Below are positions 8,395 through 16,833 of a stretch of DNA of 64,000 nucleotides, piece by piece (the stretch's first letter is position 1; each line of letters begins with the position of its first letter). The position numbers and the translations under genes were made by a program. The stretch is from Archangium gephyra (GTDB taxonomy: Bacteria; Myxococcota; Myxococcia; Myxococcales; Myxococcaceae). The stretch is taken from NCBI RefSeq assembly GCF_001027285.1, contig NZ_CP011509.1:7464501-7528500 (forward strand). Reading direction: 5' to 3'. Below the pieces are notes generated by a model that saw only the letters and a list, made by a program, of their open reading frames with translations, was not told where the DNA came from and searched no databases.

Positions 8395-9285
8395 ATGCAG
8401 CTCTCTACTGAGCAATCGTCCAACTCGGGCTCGCTGGCCATGTACCTGTCGGAGATCAACCAGTACGCCCTGCTCTCGGTAGAAGAGGAGCAGGCCCTGG
8501 CCCGCCGGTTCATCAAGGGCGACCTCGCCGCGGGCCATCGCCTGGTGACCTCCAACCTCCGCTTCGTGGTGAAGGTGGCGTACGAGTACCGCTCCTACGG
8601 CATCAAGATGTCCGACCTCATCCAGGAGGGGAACATCGGCCTGATGAAGGCGGTGCAGAAGTTCGATCCGGACAAGGGCATCCGCCTCATCTCCTACGCG
8701 GTGTGGTGGATCCGCGCGTACATCCAGAACTACATCCTCAAGAGCTGGTCGCTGGTGAAGCTCGGGACGACGCAGGCCCAGCGGAAGCTCTTCTTCAGCT
8801 TGGCGCGCACGCGCCGCGAGCTGGAGAAGCTCGGTGACGCGGACGGCTCGGTGGTGAACGTGGATGAGATCGCCAAGCGGCTGCACGTGAAGCCCGGCGA
8901 GGTGCGCGAGATGGAGCAGCGCATGGGCGGGCGGGATCTGTCGCTGGACGCGCCGATGGGCGAGGACGGGGGCAACAGCCACGTGGACTTCGTGGTGAGC
9001 GCGAGCGCCCCGCAGGACGACGAGTTCGCGGACAAGGAGGAGGCGGGCCTCATCAACGCCCGGGTGCGCACGGCGCTGATGCGGCTGGATCCGCGCGAGC
9101 GCTTCATCATCGAGCAGCGCGTGATGAACGAGCGCCCCATGACGCTCAAGGAGCTGGGCGAGCACTTCGGCTTCTCGCGCGAGCGCGCCCGCCAGCTGGA
9201 GATCCGCGCCAAGGACAAGCTCAAGGCCGAGCTGGCCGCGCTGATGGCCGAGGTGGACCCGGACACCGCCGCGTCCATGCAGTAG
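8395..9285 (+). CDS. rpoH: RpoH-family sigma factor (SigB/SigC-like)
   Basis: A 296-residue group 3/4 sigma-70-family factor. Regions 2.1-2.4 are intact ([46 protein letters not shown]), the RpoH box QRKLFF sits at residues 129-134, and region 4.2 ends in [19 protein letters not shown]. The RpoH box and overall length place it in the sigma-32 family. Myxobacteria use members of this family (SigB, SigC) as developmental and stress sigma factors as well as for heat shock, so which paralogue this is cannot be told here. It is followed by a strong terminator-like hairpin, so it is probably monocistronic. Confidence 0.92.
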   Translation: MQLSTEQSSNSGSLAMYLSEINQYALLSVEEEQALARRFIKGDLAAGHRLVTSNLRFVVKVAYEYRSYGIKMSDLIQEGNIGLMKAVQKFDPDKGIRLISYAVWWIRAYIQNYILKSWSLVKLGTTQAQRKLFFSLARTRRELEKLGDADGSVVNVDEIAKRLHVKPGEVREMEQRMGGRDLSLDAPMGEDGGNSHVDFVVSASAPQDDEFADKEEAGLINARVRTALMRLDPRERFIIEQRVMNERPMTLKELGEHFGFSRERARQLEIRAKDKLKAELAALMAEVDPDTAASMQ

Positions 9286-9325
9286 TCCGGGCGGAGCCTG
9301 GACAGGCTCCCCGATGAAGCACCCG

Positions 9326-9357
9326 AGGCGTCTCCACCCTTCGCGGTGGGGGCGCCT
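9326..9357 (+). terminator. Terminator after the sigma-factor gene
   Basis: A 13-bp stem with two G-U pairs (AGGCGTCTCCACC with GGTGGGGGCGCCT) closes a 6-nt loop, followed by TTCGTGTTT. A second shorter perfect hairpin (GGAGCCTG/CAGGCTCC, 9293-9310) lies between it and the stop codon. Together they form a convincing intrinsic terminator for the sigma gene. Confidence 0.75.
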
Positions 9358-9453
9358 TCGTGTTTCCGGGGCCGCACATGCGAAGCGAGCGTGGATCCAC
9401 GGGCTCGTCCGTCTGCTAGAAGGGCCGCTTCCCTCGCAGCGAGGAGCGCCCCC

Positions 9454-11925
9454 TTGTCCCACGGCCAACCGCCGATCTCCGAGGATCGCGTCCCCATCGC
9501 CCAGGCGGCCACGCCCCTGGTCCACCAACCCTACGTGCCGGCCACCGAGTCCCGGCCGGAGCTGACGCTGCGCGGGCTGGCGCTTGGCTCGGTGCTGGGC
9601 ATCGTCTTCGGGGCCTCGTCGGTGTACCTGGCGGTGAAGGTGGGCCTGACGGTGTCCGCCTCCATTCCGGTGGCGGTGCTGTCCATCGCCATCTTCCGGG
9701 CGCTGGGCCGCTCCAACATCCTGGAGAACACCATCGTCCAGACGGTGGGCTCGGCCGGCGAGTCGCTCGCCTTCGGAATCGCCGCGGCGCTGCCCGCCCT
9801 GCTGTTGCTGGGCTACGACATCGACCTCATGCACGCCTTCCTGGTGGCGTCGCTGGGCGGCGTGCTGGGCGTGCTGATGATGATTCCGCTGCGCGAGGGC
9901 CTCATCGTCCACGAGCACGGCAAGCTCACCTACCCCGAGGGCACCGCCGCGGCGGACGTGCTCGTCGTGGGCGAGGAGGGCGGGACGAACGCCCGCACGG
10001 TGGTGCTCGGCTTCGGCGTGGGAGGGCTCTACAAGTTCGCCTACGCGGGCCTGCACCTCTTCAAGGAGGTGGTGGGCACGGCGCTGGGCTGGGTGAAGAC
10101 GACGGCGGCCGGGGTGGCGCAGCGGGTGGGCTACACGGGCGGCTCGGTGTCCATGGAGGTGAGCCCGGAGCTGCTCGGTGTGGGCTACATCATCGGCCCC
10201 CAGGTGGCGTCCATCACCTTCGCGGGTGGCGTGCTCAGCTACCTCATCCTGATTCCGCTCATCACCTTCTTCGGCAGCGGGCTCCAACAGCCGCTGCTGC
10301 AACCGGACGGCACCCTCATCCGGGACATGGATCCGGACACGGTGCGGGACGCGTACGTGCTGTACATCGGCGCGGGCGCGGTGGCCACCGGAGGGCTCGT
10401 CAGCCTCCTCCGCTCGCTGCCCACCATCATCAACGCCTTCCGGCGCGGGCTGGACACCTTGCTGGCCTCGCGGCGCAAGGAGGCGGCGCCCATGCTGCTG
10501 CGCACCGAGCAGGACCTGCCCATCACCGTGGTGCTGGCGGGCAGCGCGCTGCTCGTGCTGACCATCTGGCTGGCGCCGCCGCTGCACGTCAATCTCATGT
10601 CCGCGTTGCTCATCGTCGTATGCGGCTTCTTCTTCGTGACGGTGAGCGCGCGGATCACCGGGGAGATCGGCTCCTCGTCCAATCCCATCTCCGGCATGGT
10701 GGTGGCCACGCTGCTGCTCACGTGCCTCGTGTACCTGATGCTGGGGTGGACGAGCGCCGAGGACCGCTTCATGGCGCTCACCACCGCGGCCATCGTGGGC
10801 ATCGCGGCCTCCAACGGCGGCACCACGGCGCAGGACCTGAAGACGGCCTTCCTGGTGGGAGGAACGCCGCGGCGGCAGCAGATCGCCCTCTTCGTGGGCG
10901 TGCTCACCAGCTCGCTGCTCATCGGGCTGGTGCTGGTGGTGCTCAACCGGGGCGCCACCACCATCATCCCCGAGACGCACCCGGGCCAGACGGTGAGCGT
11001 GGTGGGCGACCAGACGCGCACGCAGCACACGTACCCGTGGGGCGTGTCGGATCAGGCGCTGGCGGCGAGGGGCGTGAAGCTCGCCGAGCTGAAAGGCCCC
11101 TTGTGGAAGCAGGGCCTCGAGGTGGCACAGGGACCGGGTGGCGATCCCGAGCTGCGGAGCTGGAACGCGCAGCCGGTGGAGCGCGTGGCGGCCACGGAGG
11201 TGCGGCTGGCGTCGGGACAGACGGTGAAGGTGTCGGAGCTCGGCACGGTGACGCCGGGCCGCGAGCGCACCTGGCGCGTGGGCTACGTGCGGGGCGCGGA
11301 CACGCCGGTGCCCACGGGCACGTACCTGGTGGATGAGGGGGGAGCCATCCACTACGTGGTGGACCCGGGCATCGGCGGCCGCATCACCAGCTACGAGGGC
11401 GTTGCGCTCACCCGCTACCCCGCGCCCAAGGCGCAACTCTTCGCGCTCATCATCGACGGCATCCTCACGCAGAAGCTGCCATGGGACCTGGTGCTGGTGG
11501 GCGTCTTCATCGCACTGATGCTGGAGCTGTGCGGCGTGTCATCGCTGCCCTTCGCGGTGGGCGCGTACCTGCCCATCTCCAGCACCGCCCCCATCTTCGT
11601 GGGCGGCATGGTGCGCTACGTGGTGGACAAGGTGCGCGGGGGCTCCGCCGCCGAGTCCGAGTTCTCCCCCGGCACCCTGCTCTCCTCGGGCTACATCGCC
11701 GGAGGGGCCATCGCGGGCGTGCTCATCGCCTTCCTGGAGATCGCCAGCGACGGAGCCTGGACGCGCGCCATCGACATTCCGGGGCTGCTCGGCGACACAC
11801 CGTTCTCGCGCTTCCTGCAGGAGTCCAACCCGTGGGGCCTGGGCTTCTTCGCCGTGCTCACCGTGCTGCTGCTCCTCACCGGCCTCAGGGGCGAGAGCGG
11901 CGCGCAAGCCAGACCCGCGAAGTAG
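9454..11925 (+). CDS. OPT-family oligopeptide transporter
   Basis: An 823-residue polytopic membrane protein of the oligopeptide transporter (OPT) family, which imports small peptides or metal chelates with protons. About 14-16 hydrophobic segments are visible. Family features include the early GSVLGIVFGASSVYLAVKVG helix, NTIVQTVGSAGES and LTYPEGTAAADVL. A hydrophilic block of roughly 150 residues at about 510-660 interrupts the membrane region, making the protein longer than most family members. TTG at 9454 is chosen because GAGGAG lies seven bases upstream; the longer frame starting at 9346 would begin inside the preceding terminator. It probably has its own promoter; TAGAAG at 9417 is a candidate -10. 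Confidence 0.9.
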   Translation: MSHGQPPISEDRVPIAQAATPLVHQPYVPATESRPELTLRGLALGSVLGIVFGASSVYLAVKVGLTVSASIPVAVLSIAIFRALGRSNILENTIVQTVGSAGESLAFGIAAALPALLLLGYDIDLMHAFLVASLGGVLGVLMMIPLREGLIVHEHGKLTYPEGTAAADVLVVGEEGGTNARTVVLGFGVGGLYKFAYAGLHLFKEVVGTALGWVKTTAAGVAQRVGYTGGSVSMEVSPELLGVGYIIGPQVASITFAGGVLSYLILIPLITFFGSGLQQPLLQPDGTLIRDMDPDTVRDAYVLYIGAGAVATGGLVSLLRSLPTIINAFRRGLDTLLASRRKEAAPMLLRTEQDLPITVVLAGSALLVLTIWLAPPLHVNLMSALLIVVCGFFFVTVSARITGEIGSSSNPISGMVVATLLLTCLVYLMLGWTSAEDRFMALTTAAIVGIAASNGGTTAQDLKTAFLVGGTPRRQQIALFVGVLTSSLLIGLVLVVLNRGATTIIPETHPGQTVSVVGDQTRTQHTYPWGVSDQALAARGVKLAELKGPLWKQGLEVAQGPGGDPELRSWNAQPVERVAATEVRLASGQTVKVSELGTVTPGRERTWRVGYVRGADTPVPTGTYLVDEGGAIHYVVDPGIGGRITSYEGVALTRYPAPKAQLFALIIDGILTQKLPWDLVLVGVFIALMLELCGVSSLPFAVGAYLPISSTAPIFVGGMVRYVVDKVRGGSAAESEFSPGTLLSSGYIAGGAIAGVLIAFLEIASDGAWTRAIDIPGLLGDTPFSRFLQESNPWGLGFFAVLTVLLLLTGLRGESGAQARPAK

Positions 11926-12001
11926 CGCACGCGGCATGAGGAGCAGGGACGTTCATCCATTTCCCTTGGACATGAATCAGTCCTTGCCCTACATGCGCGA
12001 C

Positions 12002-12682
12002 ATGAGCATCAGCGCAGTCCTGCGGAAAATCGCGGCGTCGGGTCTCGGTCTCCTCCTTGTTTCCTGCACCGTGACGAAGCCTGTAACGACGGCCCAGGGT
12101 CCCACCGGTCCACACGACCTGGGCAGGTTCGTGCTCGTTTTCCAGGAGACGCCGGACGGGCGGGTGACGCACGACTGGAGGCCGCTCGAGGACTTTGACC
12201 TGAAGCAGTATCAGTACCAGCCTGGCATGGCAGGACGCGCAGGTGTCATCAAGCTTGCAAGTAATCCGATGACTGACGACCAGATCGGCAGTGCCTGCCT
12301 TGAAGTGTGGGAACGGTGCATGAAGAGGTGCAAGGCGGGTCCTCTTCCGCCGCACGCCAATCACTATCTTGCCAGCCGTAAGAGTGCGCGAGCCGCCCTG
12401 GAAGCGTACTGCTCTGATGAGTGTCGCCAGGAGAGCAACGACTGCCGTAGAAAATTCACGCGACAAGCCGCGGAGGCCTTTGAGTTTCGGGGCACCGGCG
12501 AGGCTGTCGATTGGCTGAAGCACCATAGGGAAGAACTCGTGGTGGGTGCCACCGTCATCATCACGGGCGTAGTCTTCTACGTCGTCATGAGCAGCGGAGG
12601 TATCCTCATCCTGGCACCAGCTCTTTTCCTGACATCGCCCGATGTTCCCACCGCCCCCATCCTTGCTGAGGCGATTCAGTGA
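12002..12682 (+). CDS. Cys-rich lipoprotein of pair 2
   Basis: A 226-residue lipoprotein paralogous to the one at 3274-3855. The lipobox is LVSC near residue 21. The order is: FVLVFQETPDG...HDW strand region, cysteine region with C-x6-C-x3-C (CLEVWERCMKRC) then C-x3-C-x6-C (CSDECRQESNDC), a helix EAVDWLKHHREELVVG, then a hydrophobic segment (ATVIITGVVFYVVM) and a further hydrophobic tail. The start is uncertain: ATG at 12002, 11993, 11972 or 11936 are all in frame, and 12002 gives the most compact signal peptide. The TGA overlaps the GTG of the next gene. Less GC-rich than the genes around it. Confidence 0.75.
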   Translation: MSISAVLRKIAASGLGLLLVSCTVTKPVTTAQGPTGPHDLGRFVLVFQETPDGRVTHDWRPLEDFDLKQYQYQPGMAGRAGVIKLASNPMTDDQIGSACLEVWERCMKRCKAGPLPPHANHYLASRKSARAALEAYCSDECRQESNDCRRKFTRQAAEAFEFRGTGEAVDWLKHHREELVVGATVIITGVVFYVVMSSGGILILAPALFLTSPDVPTAPILAEAIQ

Positions 12683-13476
12683 GCGCAGACAACCCCCTTG
12701 GTGACGCGGTTCTGCTGCTCCTCGAACGCCTTCGGAACAGCCGCTCCGTCGAGGAAAGAAAGCTCCTGGAAATCGCCAGCGGCGCAGTGGCGTTTCTCTC
12801 CAACACCGGCCAAATCTACCGTTTCGAGGATTTCCGCCAGGGCATGCAGCCAGGCCGTGTGCGGTCATTCTCCTTCGTTGACGTGATTCAGTACCTCGAA
12901 AAGCTGCGGACCCAGACGCAGTCCGCCAACGACAAGGAAACCCTGCGGGCCGCGAGCGACGCACTCGTCTTCATCGAGTCTTCTGGCCAGCACGAGGAAC
13001 TCGAGGACTATCTCACCTACTGGCGAAGCAGTACGCTCCCACCTGTCATCGCCGCTTTCGAGACACGCGAGCAGGCGGACGCCTGGCTGGAACGCCAGTC
13101 CGCTCCACCCTACAAGGCCAAGGTACTGATTGGTGATGAATACCACGTGGTATTCGCGACTCGCGAAGACAGGGATTGGCCATTCATTCCCATTCCGCTC
13201 GTGGCCGAATTCATCGAAAACCAATTGGACAAAGGTCTTCCTCCGGTGGTGGCCGCGTTCGACACACACGAGCAGGCCAAGGCCTGGCTCTCGGCCCTCG
13301 CCGAGCCGCCAAGGCACGCCTTCATCACCATCGGCGGCAAGCACCATGTGGCGGCCTACTGGAAGAACGTGGACCACCGGGCCATCTACCCGTTCACCCT
13401 GGTCGACGACTTGGCACGGGAAAGACAGGCGGGAGACGAACGGCTGAGCCGGGGCAAGAAGCTCAGGGAGGAATAA
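12679..13476 (+). CDS. Partner of lipoprotein pair 2 (doubled repeats)
   Basis: A 265-residue soluble protein starting with GTG inside the stop of the lipoprotein gene (GTGA), so the two are translationally coupled. It is built of two tandem helical units (about residues 8-52 and 67-113, sharing the pattern LEKLR...A..AL.F...GQ...ED) and two tandem WL units (about 122-175 and 188-240, beginning AFETREQADAWL and AFDTHEQAKAWL and containing IGxxxHVV/A). The partner of pair 1 has one copy of each unit, so this gene is an internally duplicated form. No known domain is recognised. If the lipoprotein is an effector, this is the likely immunity or chaperone partner (inference). Confidence 0.75.
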   Translation: MSADNPLGDAVLLLLERLRNSRSVEERKLLEIASGAVAFLSNTGQIYRFEDFRQGMQPGRVRSFSFVDVIQYLEKLRTQTQSANDKETLRAASDALVFIESSGQHEELEDYLTYWRSSTLPPVIAAFETREQADAWLERQSAPPYKAKVLIGDEYHVVFATREDRDWPFIPIPLVAEFIENQLDKGLPPVVAAFDTHEQAKAWLSALAEPPRHAFITIGGKHHVAAYWKNVDHRAIYPFTLVDDLARERQAGDERLSRGKKLREE

Positions 13477-13492
13477 CCCCTCCCCTGTCCCC

Positions 13493-15826
13493 TCAGGGCG
13501 TGTACAGCTCCGCGCTCGACAGGTAGATGCCGTTCTGGAGGCCCGCAACCGCCAACACCTTGCCGGAGGACAGGCGCGTGAGGGTGAACCACCGCCGGGC
13601 CGCCGCCATGCTCCCCGCCGGAGTCCACTTGCCGGCCGCCGGGTCATACAGCTCCGCGGAGCTGAGGTACGTGGAGCTATCGGTGGTTCCTCCCGCGACC
13701 AGCACCCTGCCCGAGGGCAGCAGCACGGCCTCCTGGATGGCGCGCTGCGTGCCCAGGCTGCCTGTCGCGGTCCACGTGCCGGTCGCCGGATCATACAGCT
13801 CCGAGGCGGCCAGCACGCCGCTCGACCCGAACCCTCCACCCACCAGCACCTTGCCCGAGGGCAACAACACGGCAAGGTGGTAGCGCCGGGCCGACAGCAT
13901 GCTGCCCGTGAGGCTCCAGGTGCCCGTCACCGGATCATACAGCTCCGCGCTGGCGTAGGTCGTACCGCTGATTCCGCCCGCGACCAGCACCTTGCCCGAG
14001 GGCAGCAGCGTCGCGGTGGTGTACGTGCGGGCCACCGACATGTTCCCAGTGGAAGACCAGGTCCCCGTCTCCGGGTCATACAGCTCGCTGCTGGCCTTCG
14101 AAACACCGCCGCTGGCTCCTCCCAACACCAGCACCTTGCCCGAGGGCAGCCTCACACTGGTGTGGTACTGGCGCCCCGCGGCCATGGCGCCCGCGGAGCT
14201 CCAGGTGCCCGTCGCCGGGTCGTACAGCTCCGCGCTGTTGAGCACGACACCCGCACTGGCCTCCCCGCCCACGACCAATACCTTCCCGGAAGCCAGCAGC
14301 GTCGCGGTGTGGTAGCGGCGGCCCACCGCCATGCTGCCGGTGGAAGTCCACGTCCCCGTGGTGGGGTCATACAGCTCCGCCGAGTTGAAGTAGTTGCGGG
14401 TGCTTCCACTCAACTGGAAGCCTCCCGCCACCAGCACCTTGCCCGAAGGCAGCAAGGTCGCCGAGTGGTCGGCACGGACCGTGGAGACATTGCCCGCGGA
14501 CGCCCACGAGCCGGGCCCGCTCGGCGCTCCGGTTCCGGTTCCCTTGACGCGGAAGGTGGCCGTGGTGGAGAGCCCCAGGGCGTTGCTCACCGTGGCCGTG
14601 ATGACCGCGGTGGTGCCCTCGGGCAGGCCGCCGGGGGCCGTCCAGATGACCTCGCTCGAGGTGGCGGTGTTCGCCGGCGCGCCCACCTCCCCGGTGCTGG
14701 CCGCCCACGCGAACGTCAGGGCGCTGCCCTGCGGATCCGCCGCCGACACGCGGAGGACGACGCCGCCCTCTACGGGCAGCGTGTCCGCGGACTGGTAGGT
14801 GCCCACGACCTCCGGCGCGAACCGCACGGTGACGCGGGGCCCCACGCAGACATGCAGCGTCCCCGTCGATTGGCCTCCATGCCCGTCCGACACGGTCACG
14901 GTGAGGGGGCAGCTCCCGCAGCCCGTGCCGGCCGGCCGGGCGGTCGGCGTGAAGCGCGCGCCGCGGCTGGTGGCGTCCACCCAGGTTCCGGCGCAGCCCG
15001 CGGTCCACGCGTAGGTGGGCGCGTCGCCATTCGCATCCGTCACGTTCACCTCCGCCGTCAGCGTCTCGCCCACGTCCACCCGGTAGGGCGAGGCATTCAT
15101 GCTCGAGACGCGAGGCCAGGAGTTGAGCGTGACGGTGACGTCGGCCAGGCCCGTCCCCGCGGTGACGTTCACGGTGAGCTCGAGAGTCGCGGTGGCCCCG
15201 TGCGGGTCCGTCACCTTCAACCGCAGGGTGACGGTCCCCGGCGTCAGGGGTGCCGTCCACGTGGTGGTGAGGCTGGCCGCCGAGCCGAAGCTGCCCTGCG
15301 TGGCCTCCCAGGACACCGTGAGGGCATCCCCCGTGTCGGGATCATGCGCGGTGGCCCGCAGCGTGAGCATGCCTCCGGGCTCCACGTGACTCGCCGAGGC
15401 GGACAGGGAGTCGATGGAGGGAATCGAGTTCTCGAAGGGAGGAGCCGGATCGAGCTCCTGCAGCGTGATGGCCACCACCGCCGTCTTGCCCCCGGTGATG
15501 GTGACGTCTGGAGCCTTCCCCGAGAAGAGCGCCTTGCCGGAGGCATCGAAGGCGTCCGCGGCGAAGACGCGCCCTGCTCCCGCGGGGATGCCGCCGAGCG
15601 TGCCGCTCCAGACGTCATCCGTCTTCGTCAGGGCCAGGCCGAGCGGCTCCATGTCTGGCCCGCTGACGGTCAACGTCACGCGCGTGACGCCGCTGGCGGA
15701 AGCGGCCTGCTGGAAGGAGGCCAGCACTTGCGCCGAGCCCGTGGTGGGCTCGGGGGTACAACCCGCGATGGCCAACCACGCCCCCGCGAACAGGAAGAGA
15801 AACGCCTTCGTCATCCACTGTGGCAA
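13493..15826 (-). CDS. Kelch-repeat lipoprotein with PKD/Ig-like domains
   Basis: A 777-residue secreted lipoprotein (lipobox IAGC near residue 22). After an N-terminal beta domain (about 30-125) come three PKD/cadherin-like domains (about 130-430; PHGATATLELTV and DGHGGQSTGTLHV end two of them), then seven kelch-type repeats to the C-terminus, each with YDPxTGTW, a GR/AR pair and PSGKVLVAGG. The kelch repeats would form a beta-propeller. The DNA repeats seen at 13.5-14.5 kb are simply these coding repeats. Start is TTG at 15826 with GAGGGGGA upstream, or the ATG four codons later. Such proteins are common on myxobacterial surfaces; no ligand can be proposed. Confidence 0.9.
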   Translation of the reverse strand: MPQWMTKAFLFLFAGAWLAIAGCTPEPTTGSAQVLASFQQAASASGVTRVTLTVSGPDMEPLGLALTKTDDVWSGTLGGIPAGAGRVFAADAFDASGKALFSGKAPDVTITGGKTAVVAITLQELDPAPPFENSIPSIDSLSASASHVEPGGMLTLRATAHDPDTGDALTVSWEATQGSFGSAASLTTTWTAPLTPGTVTLRLKVTDPHGATATLELTVNVTAGTGLADVTVTLNSWPRVSSMNASPYRVDVGETLTAEVNVTDANGDAPTYAWTAGCAGTWVDATSRGARFTPTARPAGTGCGSCPLTVTVSDGHGGQSTGTLHVCVGPRVTVRFAPEVVGTYQSADTLPVEGGVVLRVSAADPQGSALTFAWAASTGEVGAPANTATSSEVIWTAPGGLPEGTTAVITATVSNALGLSTTATFRVKGTGTGAPSGPGSWASAGNVSTVRADHSATLLPSGKVLVAGGFQLSGSTRNYFNSAELYDPTTGTWTSTGSMAVGRRYHTATLLASGKVLVVGGEASAGVVLNSAELYDPATGTWSSAGAMAAGRQYHTSVRLPSGKVLVLGGASGGVSKASSELYDPETGTWSSTGNMSVARTYTTATLLPSGKVLVAGGISGTTYASAELYDPVTGTWSLTGSMLSARRYHLAVLLPSGKVLVGGGFGSSGVLAASELYDPATGTWTATGSLGTQRAIQEAVLLPSGRVLVAGGTTDSSTYLSSAELYDPAAGKWTPAGSMAAARRWFTLTRLSSGKVLAVAGLQNGIYLSSAELYTP

Positions 15827-15908
15827 GAGAATCCCCCTCGGAAAAGACGGGGCGCAGCCTGCACGAAGGGTCTGACGGTGAACAGTGTCTTCGCGTGAAG
15901 GAGGAGCG

Positions 15909-16553
15909 CTACGGCTCCTTCATGGGCCCCGACTCGACGCCCGGCCAGGAGCGGATGAGATCCCGATCCACGAAGACCTCGGCCTGCTCGATGAGCGGCT
16001 CCAGGCCCCGCGGCGCGGCCTCGTTGGGGTTGTCCACCGAGGCCATCACCTCGAAGTTGATGCGCGACGCTCCGAGCCACACGTCCTGGAACAGCCGCGC
16101 GGGGTTGGACTTCGGCACGTAGCGGCGCACGACCCGGTCCGGCAGGTGTCTGAACGCCTCGGGCACGTCCACGAACTCCAACTTGTCCCGGAACGCATCC
16201 GACTCCTTCTCGAGGTCCAGGTCATCCGCGAAGGCGTCGCGCCACTGCTGCGGCGTGGCCGCCGACTCGCGCCAGGCCACGTTGATGGTGAGCACCACCG
16301 TGCTCCGCTGGACCTGGGCCTCGCAGAACAGGGCCTCCCCCACGCTCGTGTCCGGCTTGCGCTCGCGCAGCAGGGTGACTCCCGGCAGCAGCAGGACGAC
16401 GTACTCCGAGGCACTCAGCGCCGCGGCCACTCCGATGAAGCCCTCCCCCCGCATCGAGACGACGCGGTGGCCCTGCACGTGTCCCGGGGTGTAGCGCAGG
16501 CTCTCGCTGACCAGCAGAGCCCTGCTCCGCATGATGTTTCCGGCGGTTGTCAT
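15909..16553 (-). CDS. Conserved hypothetical protein
   Basis: A 214-residue protein with no signal peptide, predicted soluble, and not recognised. It alternates strands and helices (VVSMRGEGFIGVAA, YVVLLLPGVTLL, STVVLTINVAW) and ends in an acidic/helical part. The ATG at 16553 has AGGAGAG seven bases upstream. It is transcribed in the same direction as the kelch gene, 82 bases away, and might be co-transcribed with it. Nothing nearby suggests a function. Confidence 0.7.
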   Translation of the reverse strand: MTTAGNIMRSRALLVSESLRYTPGHVQGHRVVSMRGEGFIGVAAALSASEYVVLLLPGVTLLRERKPDTSVGEALFCEAQVQRSTVVLTINVAWRESAATPQQWRDAFADDLDLEKESDAFRDKLEFVDVPEAFRHLPDRVVRRYVPKSNPARLFQDVWLGASRINFEVMASVDNPNEAAPRGLEPLIEQAEVFVDRDLIRSWPGVESGPMKEP

Positions 16554-16786
16554 GGCTCTTCTCTCCTACGCCCCATCCCCGTGTTCCTCCAAGCCCCGTC
16601 CGGAAACCACCGGCAAGACGCTCCCACAGTGTGGGCTCCCCTCGTGGCCTCCGCCATGGCCCACCCGCCTGGAGCAGGAGGGGTGCACAGACCCTACACG
16701 CGGAGTAACCCCTACTGGACACAGCGGCGGGCAAACCCCCCGGGTTCCTGACGTTTTCCAAGGAGGCGAAACGAGAAGAAACGGGG

Positions 16787-16792
16787 TAGACT
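16787..16792 (+). promoter_or_regulatory. Candidate -10 element for the HEAT/HD operon
   Basis: TAGACT in the 280-base gap before the HEAT-like gene, 41 bases from its ATG at 16834. It matches the TAGRCT pattern seen before several genes in this window. No clear -35 hexamer is found at 16-18 bases, so confidence is low. Confidence 0.3.
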
Positions 16793-16833
16793 GAACTCCC
16801 GCTCTCCCCCCCGCTCGCCCATCCAAGGACGTC

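Noticed and set aside
9346-9453. An N-terminal extension of the OPT transporter starting at 9346
   Set aside because: It would begin inside the hairpin terminator of the sigma gene and adds Arg/Ser-rich residues with no homology; the TTG at 9454 has a strong ribosome-binding site.
5515-11436. Long minus-strand open frames opposite the TgpA, sigma-factor and OPT genes
   Set aside because: Composition is His/Arg/Gln-rich without domains, and the plus-strand genes are well supported by catalytic residues and family motifs.
13500-14480. Regularly spaced DNA repeats that could suggest a tandem array
   Set aside because: They are the coding kelch repeats of the lipoprotein, spaced about 150 bases apart with diverged third positions, not a CRISPR or non-coding repeat.
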